A stretch of DNA of 64,000 bases from Ohessyouella blattaphilus (GTDB lineage: Bacteria > Bacillota > Clostridia > Lachnospirales > Lachnospiraceae), in assembly GCF_024721265.1 (NCBI RefSeq), contig NZ_JAMXOC010000001.1:186001-250000 (forward strand), read 5' to 3'. Numbering within the stretch: the stretch's first letter is position 1; each line of letters starts with the position of its first letter. Of this stretch, positions 36,239 to 44,322 are shown in pieces. The notes beneath the pieces are model-generated. The model was given only the letters and a program-made list of their open reading frames with translations. It was not told the DNA's origin and did no database searches. The position numbers and the translations under genes are program-made.

Positions 36239-37117
36239 TTAATACCTCTTTTTATCTTTCTGTTCATTGTACATATTGACATAACTGTCATAGCGGCTCT
36301 TCGAAATCTGGCCTTTATCTAGCGCTTCCCTAACGGCACAGGCCGGTTCGTGGATATGGTCACAGGTCTGAAAGCGACACTGTCCTTCATAGGGAGCAAA
36401 TTCTGGAAAGTAAAATTTAAGCTCTTCCTTCTCCGTCGCCAGCACGTAAAGGGAACTAAACCCTGGAGTATCGCAAATATAAGTATCCTGGGCAATGCGA
36501 AATAGCTCCGAATGTCTGGTGGTGTGTTTTCCTCGTTCAATTTTCCGGCTAATGGCGCCAGTCTCCATCTGGGCCTCTGGGTAGAGGCGATTAAGCAGCG
36601 AAGACTTACCCACCCCTGAGGGCCCGGCAATTACTGTGGTCTTGCCCTGTAATAATTGGCGCAATTCTTCCACGTGATACCCGCTTTCGGCACTGGTAAA
36701 AATAACGGGATAACCAACATTTTTATAGATATTACCTAATTCGGTTATCTCTTCCTCGCCGGCGATATCCTCTTTGTTAAAACAGAGAATAACCGGTACC
36801 TCTAGGTACTCCATCATCACTAAGAAGCGGTCTAGCAGATTTAGATGAGGCACTGGCGATTTGATAGCAAACACCACCAAAGCTTGATCCACATTGGCAA
36901 CCAGTGGTCGCACCAGCTCATTCTTTCTCGGCAAAATCTTGGTAATCGAGCCTTCCATATCCTTTTCATCGAGAACTTCAATCTCCACGTTGTCACCAAC
37001 TAAGGGTTTGATTTTCTCCTTGCGAAAAATTCCTTTAGCCTTACACTCGTAAACGGCAGATTCGCCTACGTGTACGTAGTAGAATCCGCCGATACCTTTA
37101 ATTATTTTCCCTTGCAT
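36239..37117 (-). CDS. rsgA: Ribosome small-subunit GTPase RsgA
   Basis: Circularly permuted GTPase that checks late 30S assembly. The 292-residue protein has an N-terminal OB fold (GKIIKGIGGFYYVHV), then G4 NKED before G1 GPSGVGKSSLLNRL and G3 DTPGFSS. The permuted order is diagnostic. A C-terminal zinc knuckle CRFQTCDHIHEPAC closes it. It follows prkC by 16 bases, as in most Clostridia. Confidence 0.97.
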   Translation of the reverse strand: MQGKIIKGIGGFYYVHVGESAVYECKAKGIFRKEKIKPLVGDNVEIEVLDEKDMEGSITKILPRKNELVRPLVANVDQALVVFAIKSPVPHLNLLDRFLVMMEYLEVPVILCFNKEDIAGEEEITELGNIYKNVGYPVIFTSAESGYHVEELRQLLQGKTTVIAGPSGVGKSSLLNRLYPEAQMETGAISRKIERGKHTTRHSELFRIAQDTYICDTPGFSSLYVLATEKEELKFYFPEFAPYEGQCRFQTCDHIHEPACAVREALDKGQISKSRYDSYVNMYNEQKDKKRY

Positions 37118-37133
37118 ATGCTCCTTTATCCGC

Positions 37134-39098
37134 CTATGGCGTCTCGTCTGGATTGTCTGCAGGACCGATACTCACGTAGATGGTAACCGTAGCGCCTTTT
37201 TCTAGCTGGGTGCCAGCGCTTGGATCCATCCGGGTAATTGTGCCTGGGGTCTTGTCACTATTTTCCTGAATCACCGTAACTGCAAATCCATAGTTCTTCA
37301 GTAACGTTTCTGCATTTTCTTTCGTCTGTCCGGTTACTTCAGGAACCGTTATTTTTTCTGCTGGCTTTGGTCCATCACTAACCACCACATCAATGGTGGT
37401 GCCTTTTGACTGTTTCGTGCCGCTGTGACTCTGTCTGATAACCACACCCATAGCTACGGAATCGCTATATTCCCGGGTTACATTGGCATTTAGACCGACG
37501 CCTTGAATAGCCGCCACCGCACTTCCTTCATCGGTACCGACTACATTAGGCACCTTTACCTTCTCGGAACCGTTACTGACGTACATCGTAATGGTGGTTT
37601 CTTTGGTACCCTTTGAGCCAGCACCGGGATTGGTGCTGATAATATGACCTTGCTCTACCTCATCACTAAATTCAGCTTTTAATTCTATATGGATAAAACC
37701 AGCATCATTTAGCGCTTGCTCTGCTTCATTATCTTTTAAACCTTTAACATCAGGCACGGTTAATTCCTTACCCTTTAAGCCAGAGCTTAAAACAATATTT
37801 ATCTTGCTGTATTTACTAGCCTTCTTGCCAGCTTTCGGGTCTTGTGAGATAACCCGACCTTCTTCGTACTTTTCTGACTCTTTACGCTCGGTAATCTTAT
37901 AGCCTAGGTTAAGCTTATCTAGAGCGGCTTTCGCCTCCGCTTCCGTCTTCCCTACGAGATCGGGAACGGTCACCTGCTTAGAGCTTTCCGCCGACGTCCC
38001 GGGACCGAAGCGGAAGATACCTACTGCTCGACCAACGGCAAAAATAAGGACTAAAGCGATTAAAACCGCGGCCACAATCGTTAGAATCTTGGTCATCTTG
38101 CGCATCTTCGGATTAAGCTTATCTCCTTTTTTGCGCAGCATCTTACTATCTTCAAAATCATCGTCATCGTAATCGTCATCATCGAGATCATCGTACTGAC
38201 GACGGAAATCGTCTAATTCAACATCGGTAATCATTACCGTATCCGCATTGCCCACTGGATCAATTTCCACAAAATCGCCTTCCGGGTCGATTAAGGAATG
38301 CTTTAAATCCGCAATCAGAGACTGGGTGTTAGGATACCGGCGCTGAGCATTCTTAAGCGTACACTTAAGGATAATCTGCTCTAAGCTATAGGGTATATCC
38401 GGTACGATATCCGAAGGCAGCGGCAGCTCTTCCTGCAAGTGCTTCATCGCCACGTTTACGGCCGAATCCCCATCAAAGGGAACGTCACCGGTTACCATTT
38501 CATAAAGGGTAATCCCCATCGAATAGATGTCGCTTCGCATATCCGAATAGCGACCCTTAGCCTGTTCCGGTGAAGTATAGTGAACCGAACCCATCACCGT
38601 AGAGCTGGTGGTATTAGAAGACATGGCTTTGGCGATGCCAAAGTCAGTAACCTTCACTTTGCCCTCTTGGGAAATAATTATATTCTGAGGCTTAATATCC
38701 CGGTGGATAATACCGGCCGCGTGAGCCGCGCCGATTCCTTGACAAATCTGAATGGCAATACTAATCGTCTCTTTATAAGAAATCTTGCCCTTTTTGTGAA
38801 TATACTCTTTTAAAGTAATGCCCTCAACTAGCTCCATTACCATATAGTTAAGGCCTCTATCCTCGCCAACGTCGTAGACGTTAACGATATTTGGATTGGT
38901 TAGCCCGGCCGCCGCTTGAGCTTCTGAGCGGAATTTTTCCACAAAACTTTCATCGACTCGAAATTCTTTTTTAAGCACTTTAATCGCCACGTTCCGATTG
39001 AGCATCAGATCGCGACCTTTATATACATCTGCCATGCCGCCGGCACCAATCTTCGACAGCACTTCATATCTTTTTCCTAATACAATTCCCTTACCCAT
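37134..39098 (-). CDS. prkC: PASTA-domain Ser/Thr protein kinase
   Basis: Membrane-anchored kinase that senses muropeptides or lipid II and phosphorylates cell-wall and translation proteins. The 654-residue protein has an N-terminal kinase domain (about 10-270; HRDIKPQNI and DFGIAKA), an acidic Asp-rich juxtamembrane stretch (about 300-320), one membrane helix (ILTIVAAVLIALVLIFAVGRAVG, about 340-362) and four PASTA repeats outside. Its ATG overlaps the prpC stop (TAATG), so kinase and phosphatase are translationally coupled. Confidence 0.97.
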   Translation of the reverse strand: MGKGIVLGKRYEVLSKIGAGGMADVYKGRDLMLNRNVAIKVLKKEFRVDESFVEKFRSEAQAAAGLTNPNIVNVYDVGEDRGLNYMVMELVEGITLKEYIHKKGKISYKETISIAIQICQGIGAAHAAGIIHRDIKPQNIIISQEGKVKVTDFGIAKAMSSNTTSSTVMGSVHYTSPEQAKGRYSDMRSDIYSMGITLYEMVTGDVPFDGDSAVNVAMKHLQEELPLPSDIVPDIPYSLEQIILKCTLKNAQRRYPNTQSLIADLKHSLIDPEGDFVEIDPVGNADTVMITDVELDDFRRQYDDLDDDDYDDDDFEDSKMLRKKGDKLNPKMRKMTKILTIVAAVLIALVLIFAVGRAVGIFRFGPGTSAESSKQVTVPDLVGKTEAEAKAALDKLNLGYKITERKESEKYEEGRVISQDPKAGKKASKYSKINIVLSSGLKGKELTVPDVKGLKDNEAEQALNDAGFIHIELKAEFSDEVEQGHIISTNPGAGSKGTKETTITMYVSNGSEKVKVPNVVGTDEGSAVAAIQGVGLNANVTREYSDSVAMGVVIRQSHSGTKQSKGTTIDVVVSDGPKPAEKITVPEVTGQTKENAETLLKNYGFAVTVIQENSDKTPGTITRMDPSAGTQLEKGATVTIYVSIGPADNPDETP

Positions 39099-39838
39099 TA
39101 ATTATTCACCTCACCGTCCAGTGGTTTGGCCATAACAACCCCGATGTTGTCTCGACCGCCATTACTATTTGCCTGTTCTATCAGCATATGTACAGCCTCC
39201 ACTAAGTCTCTTGCCCCCTTAACAATATCAAACATATCTTCATCCTCGACCATATTGCTTAAGCCGTCGGTACACATCAAGATAATATCGCCCTTCTCGA
39301 TGCGATACTCATAGACATCCGCTTCCGCATCCGACTTTACGCCGATTGCTCTCGTAATGATGTTTTTATCTGGATGAAATTTGGCTTCTTCAGCCTTAAT
39401 CCCCCCTAAGCGTACCATCTCCTCTACTAGTGAGTGGTCCTTGGAAATCTGGAGGATTTTGTCGCTGATTAAATATAAGCGACTATCACCAATATTGGCA
39501 AAATACATGGTGTTGCCAATCACCGTTGCTACCACTAGCGTTGTGCCCATGCCTTCAAGCTTAATGTCGCTAGCTGCCGCCTCTATCACTTTTTCATTAA
39601 CCGTGGTAAAAATTCTTCGCAAAATTTCTTCAGGATTGCGTAACTTCGTCTTTGCTAACTCTTCCTTAAAGACGCTGATGGCGTACTTTGAAGCGAAGTC
39701 GCCAGCCTTATGCCCGCCCATACCATCAGCTACCGCCAACAGATTCGGGAAAGGCCCTATCGGCTCGTCACTGACAAAGACATAATCCTGATTTATTTCT
39801 CTTTTCCTACCCACATCTGTAAGCGCATATTGTTTCAT
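39098..39838 (-). CDS. prpC: PP2C-type Ser/Thr phosphatase
   Basis: Metal-dependent phosphatase that reverses PrkC phosphorylation. The 246-residue protein carries the PP2C motifs REINQDYVF, LLAVADGMGGHKAGDFAS, NIGDSRLYL, KDHSLVEEMVRLG and the C-terminal GGRDNIGVV. It follows rlmN by 10 bases and overlaps prkC by one base. Confidence 0.96.
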   Translation of the reverse strand: MKQYALTDVGRKREINQDYVFVSDEPIGPFPNLLAVADGMGGHKAGDFASKYAISVFKEELAKTKLRNPEEILRRIFTTVNEKVIEAAASDIKLEGMGTTLVVATVIGNTMYFANIGDSRLYLISDKILQISKDHSLVEEMVRLGGIKAEEAKFHPDKNIITRAIGVKSDAEADVYEYRIEKGDIILMCTDGLSNMVEDEDMFDIVKGARDLVEAVHMLIEQANSNGGRDNIGVVMAKPLDGEVNN

Positions 39839-39848
39839 CTAATATCCT

Positions 39849-40889
39849 CTACTCATCTTTATTCAAGTAATGTCTTCTAAGTTGCCCGCAAGCACCGTCA
39901 ATATCGGTGCCACGTTCCCTTCTTATAGTAACATTTATTGCATTTTTTTCAAGTTTATTTTTGAATGACAGCGCACTTGCGGCATCTGGTTTTTCGTATT
40001 TTCTTTCCCTAACGGGATTGACGGGAATCAGATTCACGTGGAATGGTCTTTTTTTCAAAAGGGCGATTAATTCCCGGGCATCCTCATCGGTATCGTTCAC
40101 TCCTTTTACCAGCGAATACTCGAAAGTAACCCGCCGTCCCGTCTTTTTGTAGTAGTAATCACAAGCTCCAAGCACCGATTTTAGCGGGGAGGTCCTGGCT
40201 ACTGGCATCAGCTGCTCCCGCTTCTTCTGAGTGGTTCCGTGAAGGGAAAGAGCCAGGGTAATCTGAAAATTCTCATCAGCCAAGCGCTTCATTTCCGGCA
40301 CCAGACCACAGGTAGAGACGGTTAAGTTGCGCTGGGAAATATTAAGGCCATCGCCGCCTGTAATCATCGTGATAAAGCGTACTAGATTGTCGTAGTTATC
40401 GAGAGGTTCCCCTGTCCCCATAACCACTACGTTGGAAATCCGCTCCCCGATTAACGTCTGGACCTGGTAAATCTGTCTTAGCATCTCAGAGTTCTTTAAA
40501 TTCCGAATCAGGCCGCCGATGGTAGAAGCACAAAAGGTACACCCCATGCGACACCCTGCTTGGGACGAAATACAGACGGAATTTCCGTAGTCATAGCGCA
40601 TTAACACCGTCTCAATCACCTGATTATCATCTAAGGCAAAGAGATACTTTCGCGTCCCGTCAACCTGTGAAACTTGCTCTTCTAAGAGCTCCATCTTCGG
40701 CAGATAAAAATGTTCAACTAACCTTTGACGTAAACTCTTAGAAAGGTTCGTCATCTCTTCAAAGTCCCCTACGAGATGGACGTGAAGCCATTCGTATATC
40801 TGCTTGGCGCGAAAGGGTTTTTCATTTATTATTTCCATTTCTCTTTTTAGCTCTTTTAGATTAAGAGAAAGAATATCTATTTTATCCAT
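39849..40889 (-). CDS. rlmN: Dual-specificity RNA methyltransferase RlmN
   Basis: Radical-SAM enzyme methylating C2 of A2503 in 23S rRNA and A37 in some tRNAs. The 346-residue protein has the CxxxCxxC cluster motif GCRMGCTFC (C113, C117, C120) and a C-terminal SIRRERGTDIDGACGQLR-type end (here VTIRRERGTDIDGACGQL) with the methyl-carrying cysteine. It overlaps rsmB by 8 bases. Confidence 0.97.
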   Translation of the reverse strand: MDKIDILSLNLKELKREMEIINEKPFRAKQIYEWLHVHLVGDFEEMTNLSKSLRQRLVEHFYLPKMELLEEQVSQVDGTRKYLFALDDNQVIETVLMRYDYGNSVCISSQAGCRMGCTFCASTIGGLIRNLKNSEMLRQIYQVQTLIGERISNVVVMGTGEPLDNYDNLVRFITMITGGDGLNISQRNLTVSTCGLVPEMKRLADENFQITLALSLHGTTQKKREQLMPVARTSPLKSVLGACDYYYKKTGRRVTFEYSLVKGVNDTDEDARELIALLKKRPFHVNLIPVNPVRERKYEKPDAASALSFKNKLEKNAINVTIRRERGTDIDGACGQLRRHYLNKDE

Positions 40890-42165
40890 GTGTTTTCCTC
40901 TGCATCAGGGCAATGTAGAAGCCATCCCCTGGGTCTATCCCTGGTAAATACTGCTTTTCGCTAACTAGTGAAAAATCAGGATTGGCGGCTAAAAACTTCC
41001 CGGTATTATCTTCGTTTTCCCTTTTGTTAATGGTACAGGTGCTATAAAGCAGCTTACCACCAGGCTTTACATACGCTTTCACGACGGCTAGTATCTCTTG
41101 CTGCAAGGTCGCTAGTTCGCTCAAATCCGCTTCGGTAATACGTCGCTTTAAATCCGGCTTTCGCCCCAATACCCCTAGTCCCGAACAAGGCAAGTCAGCA
41201 ATGACGATATCTGCTTGTGCGACGGCTTGTTCATCGAGAACAAGGGCATCTTGCACCCTCGCCTGAATGTTTGTCAAACCGCTTTTAGCGATGTTTTCCT
41301 TAATTAATCCTACTTTGTATTCTGTCAAATCGCGAACGCTTACCTGGCCACTGCCTTTTAATAGCTCGGACACGTGTAAGGCCTTGCCACCTGGAGCCCC
41401 GCAAACATCGATGACGTAATCGCCCTCTTTCGGAGCGGCCACCACGCCGACCCGCATGGAGCTTAAATCTTGGACGTAAAACTCACCTGCGCGGAAGCTC
41501 TCCGACTTTTCTAGGTAATCTATCTCTGTCAGTTCTATGGCCGCCGGAAAATCAGGTACTTTCCTAGCGGTAATACCTTCTTTTGCCAGCTTGGTAAGCA
41601 AAGCATCGACGGCGATTTTCCCTTCGTTTACCCGAACCGTTAATGGCGCCCGGCTAAGAAAAGCGGCTCCCATGGTGGCAATCACCTCACTATCATAGTC
41701 TTGTTGCCAGTAGGTCACTAGCCACTGAGGTAGGGCGTAGCGGGTAGCCAAATCCGGAAAGCTAATCTTCTCCTTCTCCCGGCTAATCGTTCGCAGCACT
41801 CCGTTTACAAAACCTGAAAGAGATTTAAAGCCCTTCTTCTTAGCTAGCTTAACCGCCTCGTTACAGATAGCCGCATCAGGAACTCTGTCCAAATACATAA
41901 TCTGAAAGACGCTACTTCTAAGAATCTCCCGAATAACCGGTTTCATTTTCTTGACTTTTACCTTGCTGTAGCTATCGATGATATAATCCAGCTGCAACAT
42001 GAACTCAAGCGTGCCGCTCACCACTTTCGTGATAAAGGCACGCTCTTTCTTTTCTAAGTATTGGTATTTATCCAAAACGTTTTTCAGCGCTTGGTGGCTA
42101 AAAGCCCCCTCCTTTGTAACCATAAGGAGGGTTTCTAAAATTATTTCCCGATCGTTATTTGTCAT
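40882..42165 (-). CDS. rsmB: 16S rRNA m5C967 methyltransferase RsmB
   Basis: The 427-residue protein combines an N-terminal NusB-like RNA-binding domain (about 1-140) with a C-terminal SAM-dependent RNA m5C methyltransferase. The SAM site is YVIDVCGAPGGKALH, and the two catalytic cysteines are in DLPCSGLGVLGRKPD and YSTCTINKREN. It sits between the YugP-type protease and rlmN in the long minus-strand operon. Confidence 0.96.
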   Translation of the reverse strand: MTNNDREIILETLLMVTKEGAFSHQALKNVLDKYQYLEKKERAFITKVVSGTLEFMLQLDYIIDSYSKVKVKKMKPVIREILRSSVFQIMYLDRVPDAAICNEAVKLAKKKGFKSLSGFVNGVLRTISREKEKISFPDLATRYALPQWLVTYWQQDYDSEVIATMGAAFLSRAPLTVRVNEGKIAVDALLTKLAKEGITARKVPDFPAAIELTEIDYLEKSESFRAGEFYVQDLSSMRVGVVAAPKEGDYVIDVCGAPGGKALHVSELLKGSGQVSVRDLTEYKVGLIKENIAKSGLTNIQARVQDALVLDEQAVAQADIVIADLPCSGLGVLGRKPDLKRRITEADLSELATLQQEILAVVKAYVKPGGKLLYSTCTINKRENEDNTGKFLAANPDFSLVSEKQYLPGIDPGDGFYIALMQRKTHG

Positions 42166-42175
42166 TTATTCTTCC

Positions 42176-42877
42176 TTAGTCTCTGCGTCCTCGCGTCAAT
42201 ATGAGCAGTCGTAGTAATTGTAATATAGAACCAGCAGCGGCGGCTACGTAAGTCATGGCAGCGGCTTGAAGCACTTCTTTCGTCTGGCCTACCTCTTGAG
42301 GATTAAGTAGTCCGGCCTTTCCAGCCACCTCTAAGGCTCGGCTAGAAGCGTTAAACTCCACCGGTAGCGTCACTAGCTGAAAGAGTACGGCTGCAGAAAA
42401 CAAAGCAATACCGATGTTGATAAGTAGTGCCGAAGAACTGGAATTAATCAAAAGACCGATAATAATTAGTGGCCACGCCAGATTGCTTCCTAAGTTCGCC
42501 GCTGGTACTAAAGCCGTCCGCCACTTAAGGGGCGCATAGCTTTGATGGTGCTGCATCACGTGTCCACACTCGTGGGCAGCTACCCCAATGGCCGCAACCG
42601 AAGGGTTATTATAGGTGGCGTCAGAAAGACGTACGGTCTTAGTCCGAGGATCGTAATGATCCGTCAAATTACCACTGACGTGCTCAATTCGCACATCGGT
42701 GATTCCCTCTGCTTGTAAAATTCGCGCTGCCGCCTCTCTACCAGTAATCCCGGTCAAACTTCTAACCTTTGAATACTTCGCAAAAGTGGACTTCATCTTC
42801 GATGAAGCGAGCATACTTAAGCCAAGCCCTATCAATACCAAAATATAGGTAGGATCAAAAAACATTCCATAACCCAT
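42176..42877 (-). CDS. YugP-type membrane zinc metallopeptidase
   Basis: A 233-residue protein of the neutral zinc metallopeptidase family (YugP-like). The zinc motif HEXXH is in VAAHECGHVMQHHQSY. There is an N-terminal membrane helix (FFDPTYILVLIGLGLSMLAS) and two to three further hydrophobic segments around the middle and C-terminus. Physiological substrate unknown. Its position between fmt and rsmB is standard in Clostridia. Confidence 0.93.
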   Translation of the reverse strand: MGYGMFFDPTYILVLIGLGLSMLASSKMKSTFAKYSKVRSLTGITGREAAARILQAEGITDVRIEHVSGNLTDHYDPRTKTVRLSDATYNNPSVAAIGVAAHECGHVMQHHQSYAPLKWRTALVPAANLGSNLAWPLIIIGLLINSSSSALLINIGIALFSAAVLFQLVTLPVEFNASSRALEVAGKAGLLNPQEVGQTKEVLQAAAMTYVAAAAGSILQLLRLLILTRGRRD

Positions 42878-42889
42878 TCTAATACCTCC

Positions 42890-43825
42890 TTACCTGTTAA
42901 ATACTGTGCCGATTTCTAGCTGATGGCCTCGCAAATACTCTTCCGCCTTCATGCGCTTCTTCCCTGGTGCCTGAAGCTGGGTAATCCTTAAGCTTCCTTT
43001 GCCCGTCTGCACGGTGATACCGTCTCTAGTAGTCTCGGTAATCGTTCCCGGAAGAGCCTCACTCTCTTGGTTTAAAACCTCAGCTTGCCATATTTTATAA
43101 ACTTTATCTTCCATCCGTGAATACGCACTGGGCCAGGGATTTAATCCCCTAATTAAGCGTTCAATACTCTTGGCCTCTTGTTCCCACTGAATATCACCTA
43201 GGGCTTTATCTAGCATCTTTGCATACGCTGTTGGGCTCGCCTCTGGCTGGGACTTGGGCTTTAACGTGCCCGCTTCTAGCCCCTTTAACGTCTCCACTAG
43301 TAACTTGGCCCCAGCTACTTGTAATTTATCGTGAAGGCTACCGCCGGTTTCCGTATCTTCTATAGTTATGACCGTCTTAAGAAGCATATCACCGGTATCT
43401 AAGCCTTCATCCATCTGCATGGTGGTGACACCGGTTTCCTTTTCCCCATCGATAATAGACCACTGTATCGGCGCGGCTCCTCGGTACTTAGGGAGTAGGG
43501 AGGCGTGAACATTGATACACCCATAAGGGGTCATCTCTAGCACGGCCTTAGGTAAAATCTGACCAAAAGCCACTACCACCATCACATCAGCTGGGTATTT
43601 ACGCAGCTCTTCTAAGTGTTCTTCCTTGCGAATGCGATCCGGCTGAAAAACCGGAATCTGACACTTTAATGCCATCTCTTTAACCGGCGAGAAAGCTAGT
43701 TGCTTGCCCCGTCCTTTCGGCTTGTCCGGTTGGGTCACCGCTAAGACGACTTGATGACCGGCTTTTACAATCGCCTCTAACGTGGGCGCCGCAAAATCGG
43801 GAGTTCCCATAAAGATTACTCTCAA
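42890..43825 (-). CDS. fmt: Methionyl-tRNA formyltransferase
   Basis: Formylates initiator Met-tRNA using 10-formyl-tetrahydrofolate. The 311-residue protein begins RVIFMGTPDFAAPTLEAI and carries HASLLPKYRGAAPIQWSI with the catalytic Asn-His-Asp region and a C-terminal OB fold. I chose a TTG start at 43825, seven bases after AGGAGG; it overlaps the def stop as TTGA. A longer open frame upstream runs inside def in another frame and has no family match. The short overlap implies coupled translation of def and fmt. Confidence 0.94.
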   Translation of the reverse strand: MRVIFMGTPDFAAPTLEAIVKAGHQVVLAVTQPDKPKGRGKQLAFSPVKEMALKCQIPVFQPDRIRKEEHLEELRKYPADVMVVVAFGQILPKAVLEMTPYGCINVHASLLPKYRGAAPIQWSIIDGEKETGVTTMQMDEGLDTGDMLLKTVITIEDTETGGSLHDKLQVAGAKLLVETLKGLEAGTLKPKSQPEASPTAYAKMLDKALGDIQWEQEAKSIERLIRGLNPWPSAYSRMEDKVYKIWQAEVLNQESEALPGTITETTRDGITVQTGKGSLRITQLQAPGKKRMKAEEYLRGHQLEIGTVFNR

Positions 43826-44313
43826 AGCGCTTCCTCCTCTTCTTCTATCGGCTCTTCGCTTACATCGTGAAGACCGTCTAAGGTTTGATCGACATACATT
43901 TTTCCTTGTAGGTGATCGATCTCGTGGCAAAAAGCTCTAGCTAGTAAATCGGTGCCCTCAACTTCGAAAGGTTCCATATTCTCGTCTAAGGCTCTTACCT
44001 TCACATATTCTGGTCTCGTTACGATCCCGTATTTGCCAGGAACGCTTAAGCAACCTTCAGAACCGGTCTGCTCGCCCTCTTCTTTAATAATTTCAGGGTT
44101 GATTAAAATAATCGGTCCCTCGCCCACATCGATGACGACGACTTGCTTTAAAACCCCGACTTGGGGTGCGGCCAAACCGACACCGTAGGCTTCATACATC
44201 GTATCTAACATATCCTCAATGAGCTCCCTAGTCCTAGGCGTCATTTCCTTGACTGGTTTTGCTTTCTTATATAGGACGTCATCTCCTAATTCTCGTATTT
44301 CTCTAACTGCCAT
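43822..44313 (-). CDS. def: Peptide deformylase
   Basis: Metal-dependent enzyme removing the formyl group from nascent proteins. The 163-residue protein has all three motifs: GVGLAAPQVG, EGCLSVPGKYG (metal Cys) and FCHEIDHLQG (HExxH). A glutamate-rich tail (EEPIEEEEEAL) encodes the strong GAGGAGG used by fmt. It follows priA by 9 bases. Confidence 0.97.
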   Translation of the reverse strand: MAVREIRELGDDVLYKKAKPVKEMTPRTRELIEDMLDTMYEAYGVGLAAPQVGVLKQVVVIDVGEGPIILINPEIIKEEGEQTGSEGCLSVPGKYGIVTRPEYVKVRALDENMEPFEVEGTDLLARAFCHEIDHLQGKMYVDQTLDGLHDVSEEPIEEEEEAL

Positions 44314-44322
44314 ACTACCTCC

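Noticed and set aside
43826-43930. Longer Fmt starting at 43930
   Set aside because: The extension is Arg-rich and is a shadow of the def reading frame; a TTG with strong AGGAGG fits the family start.
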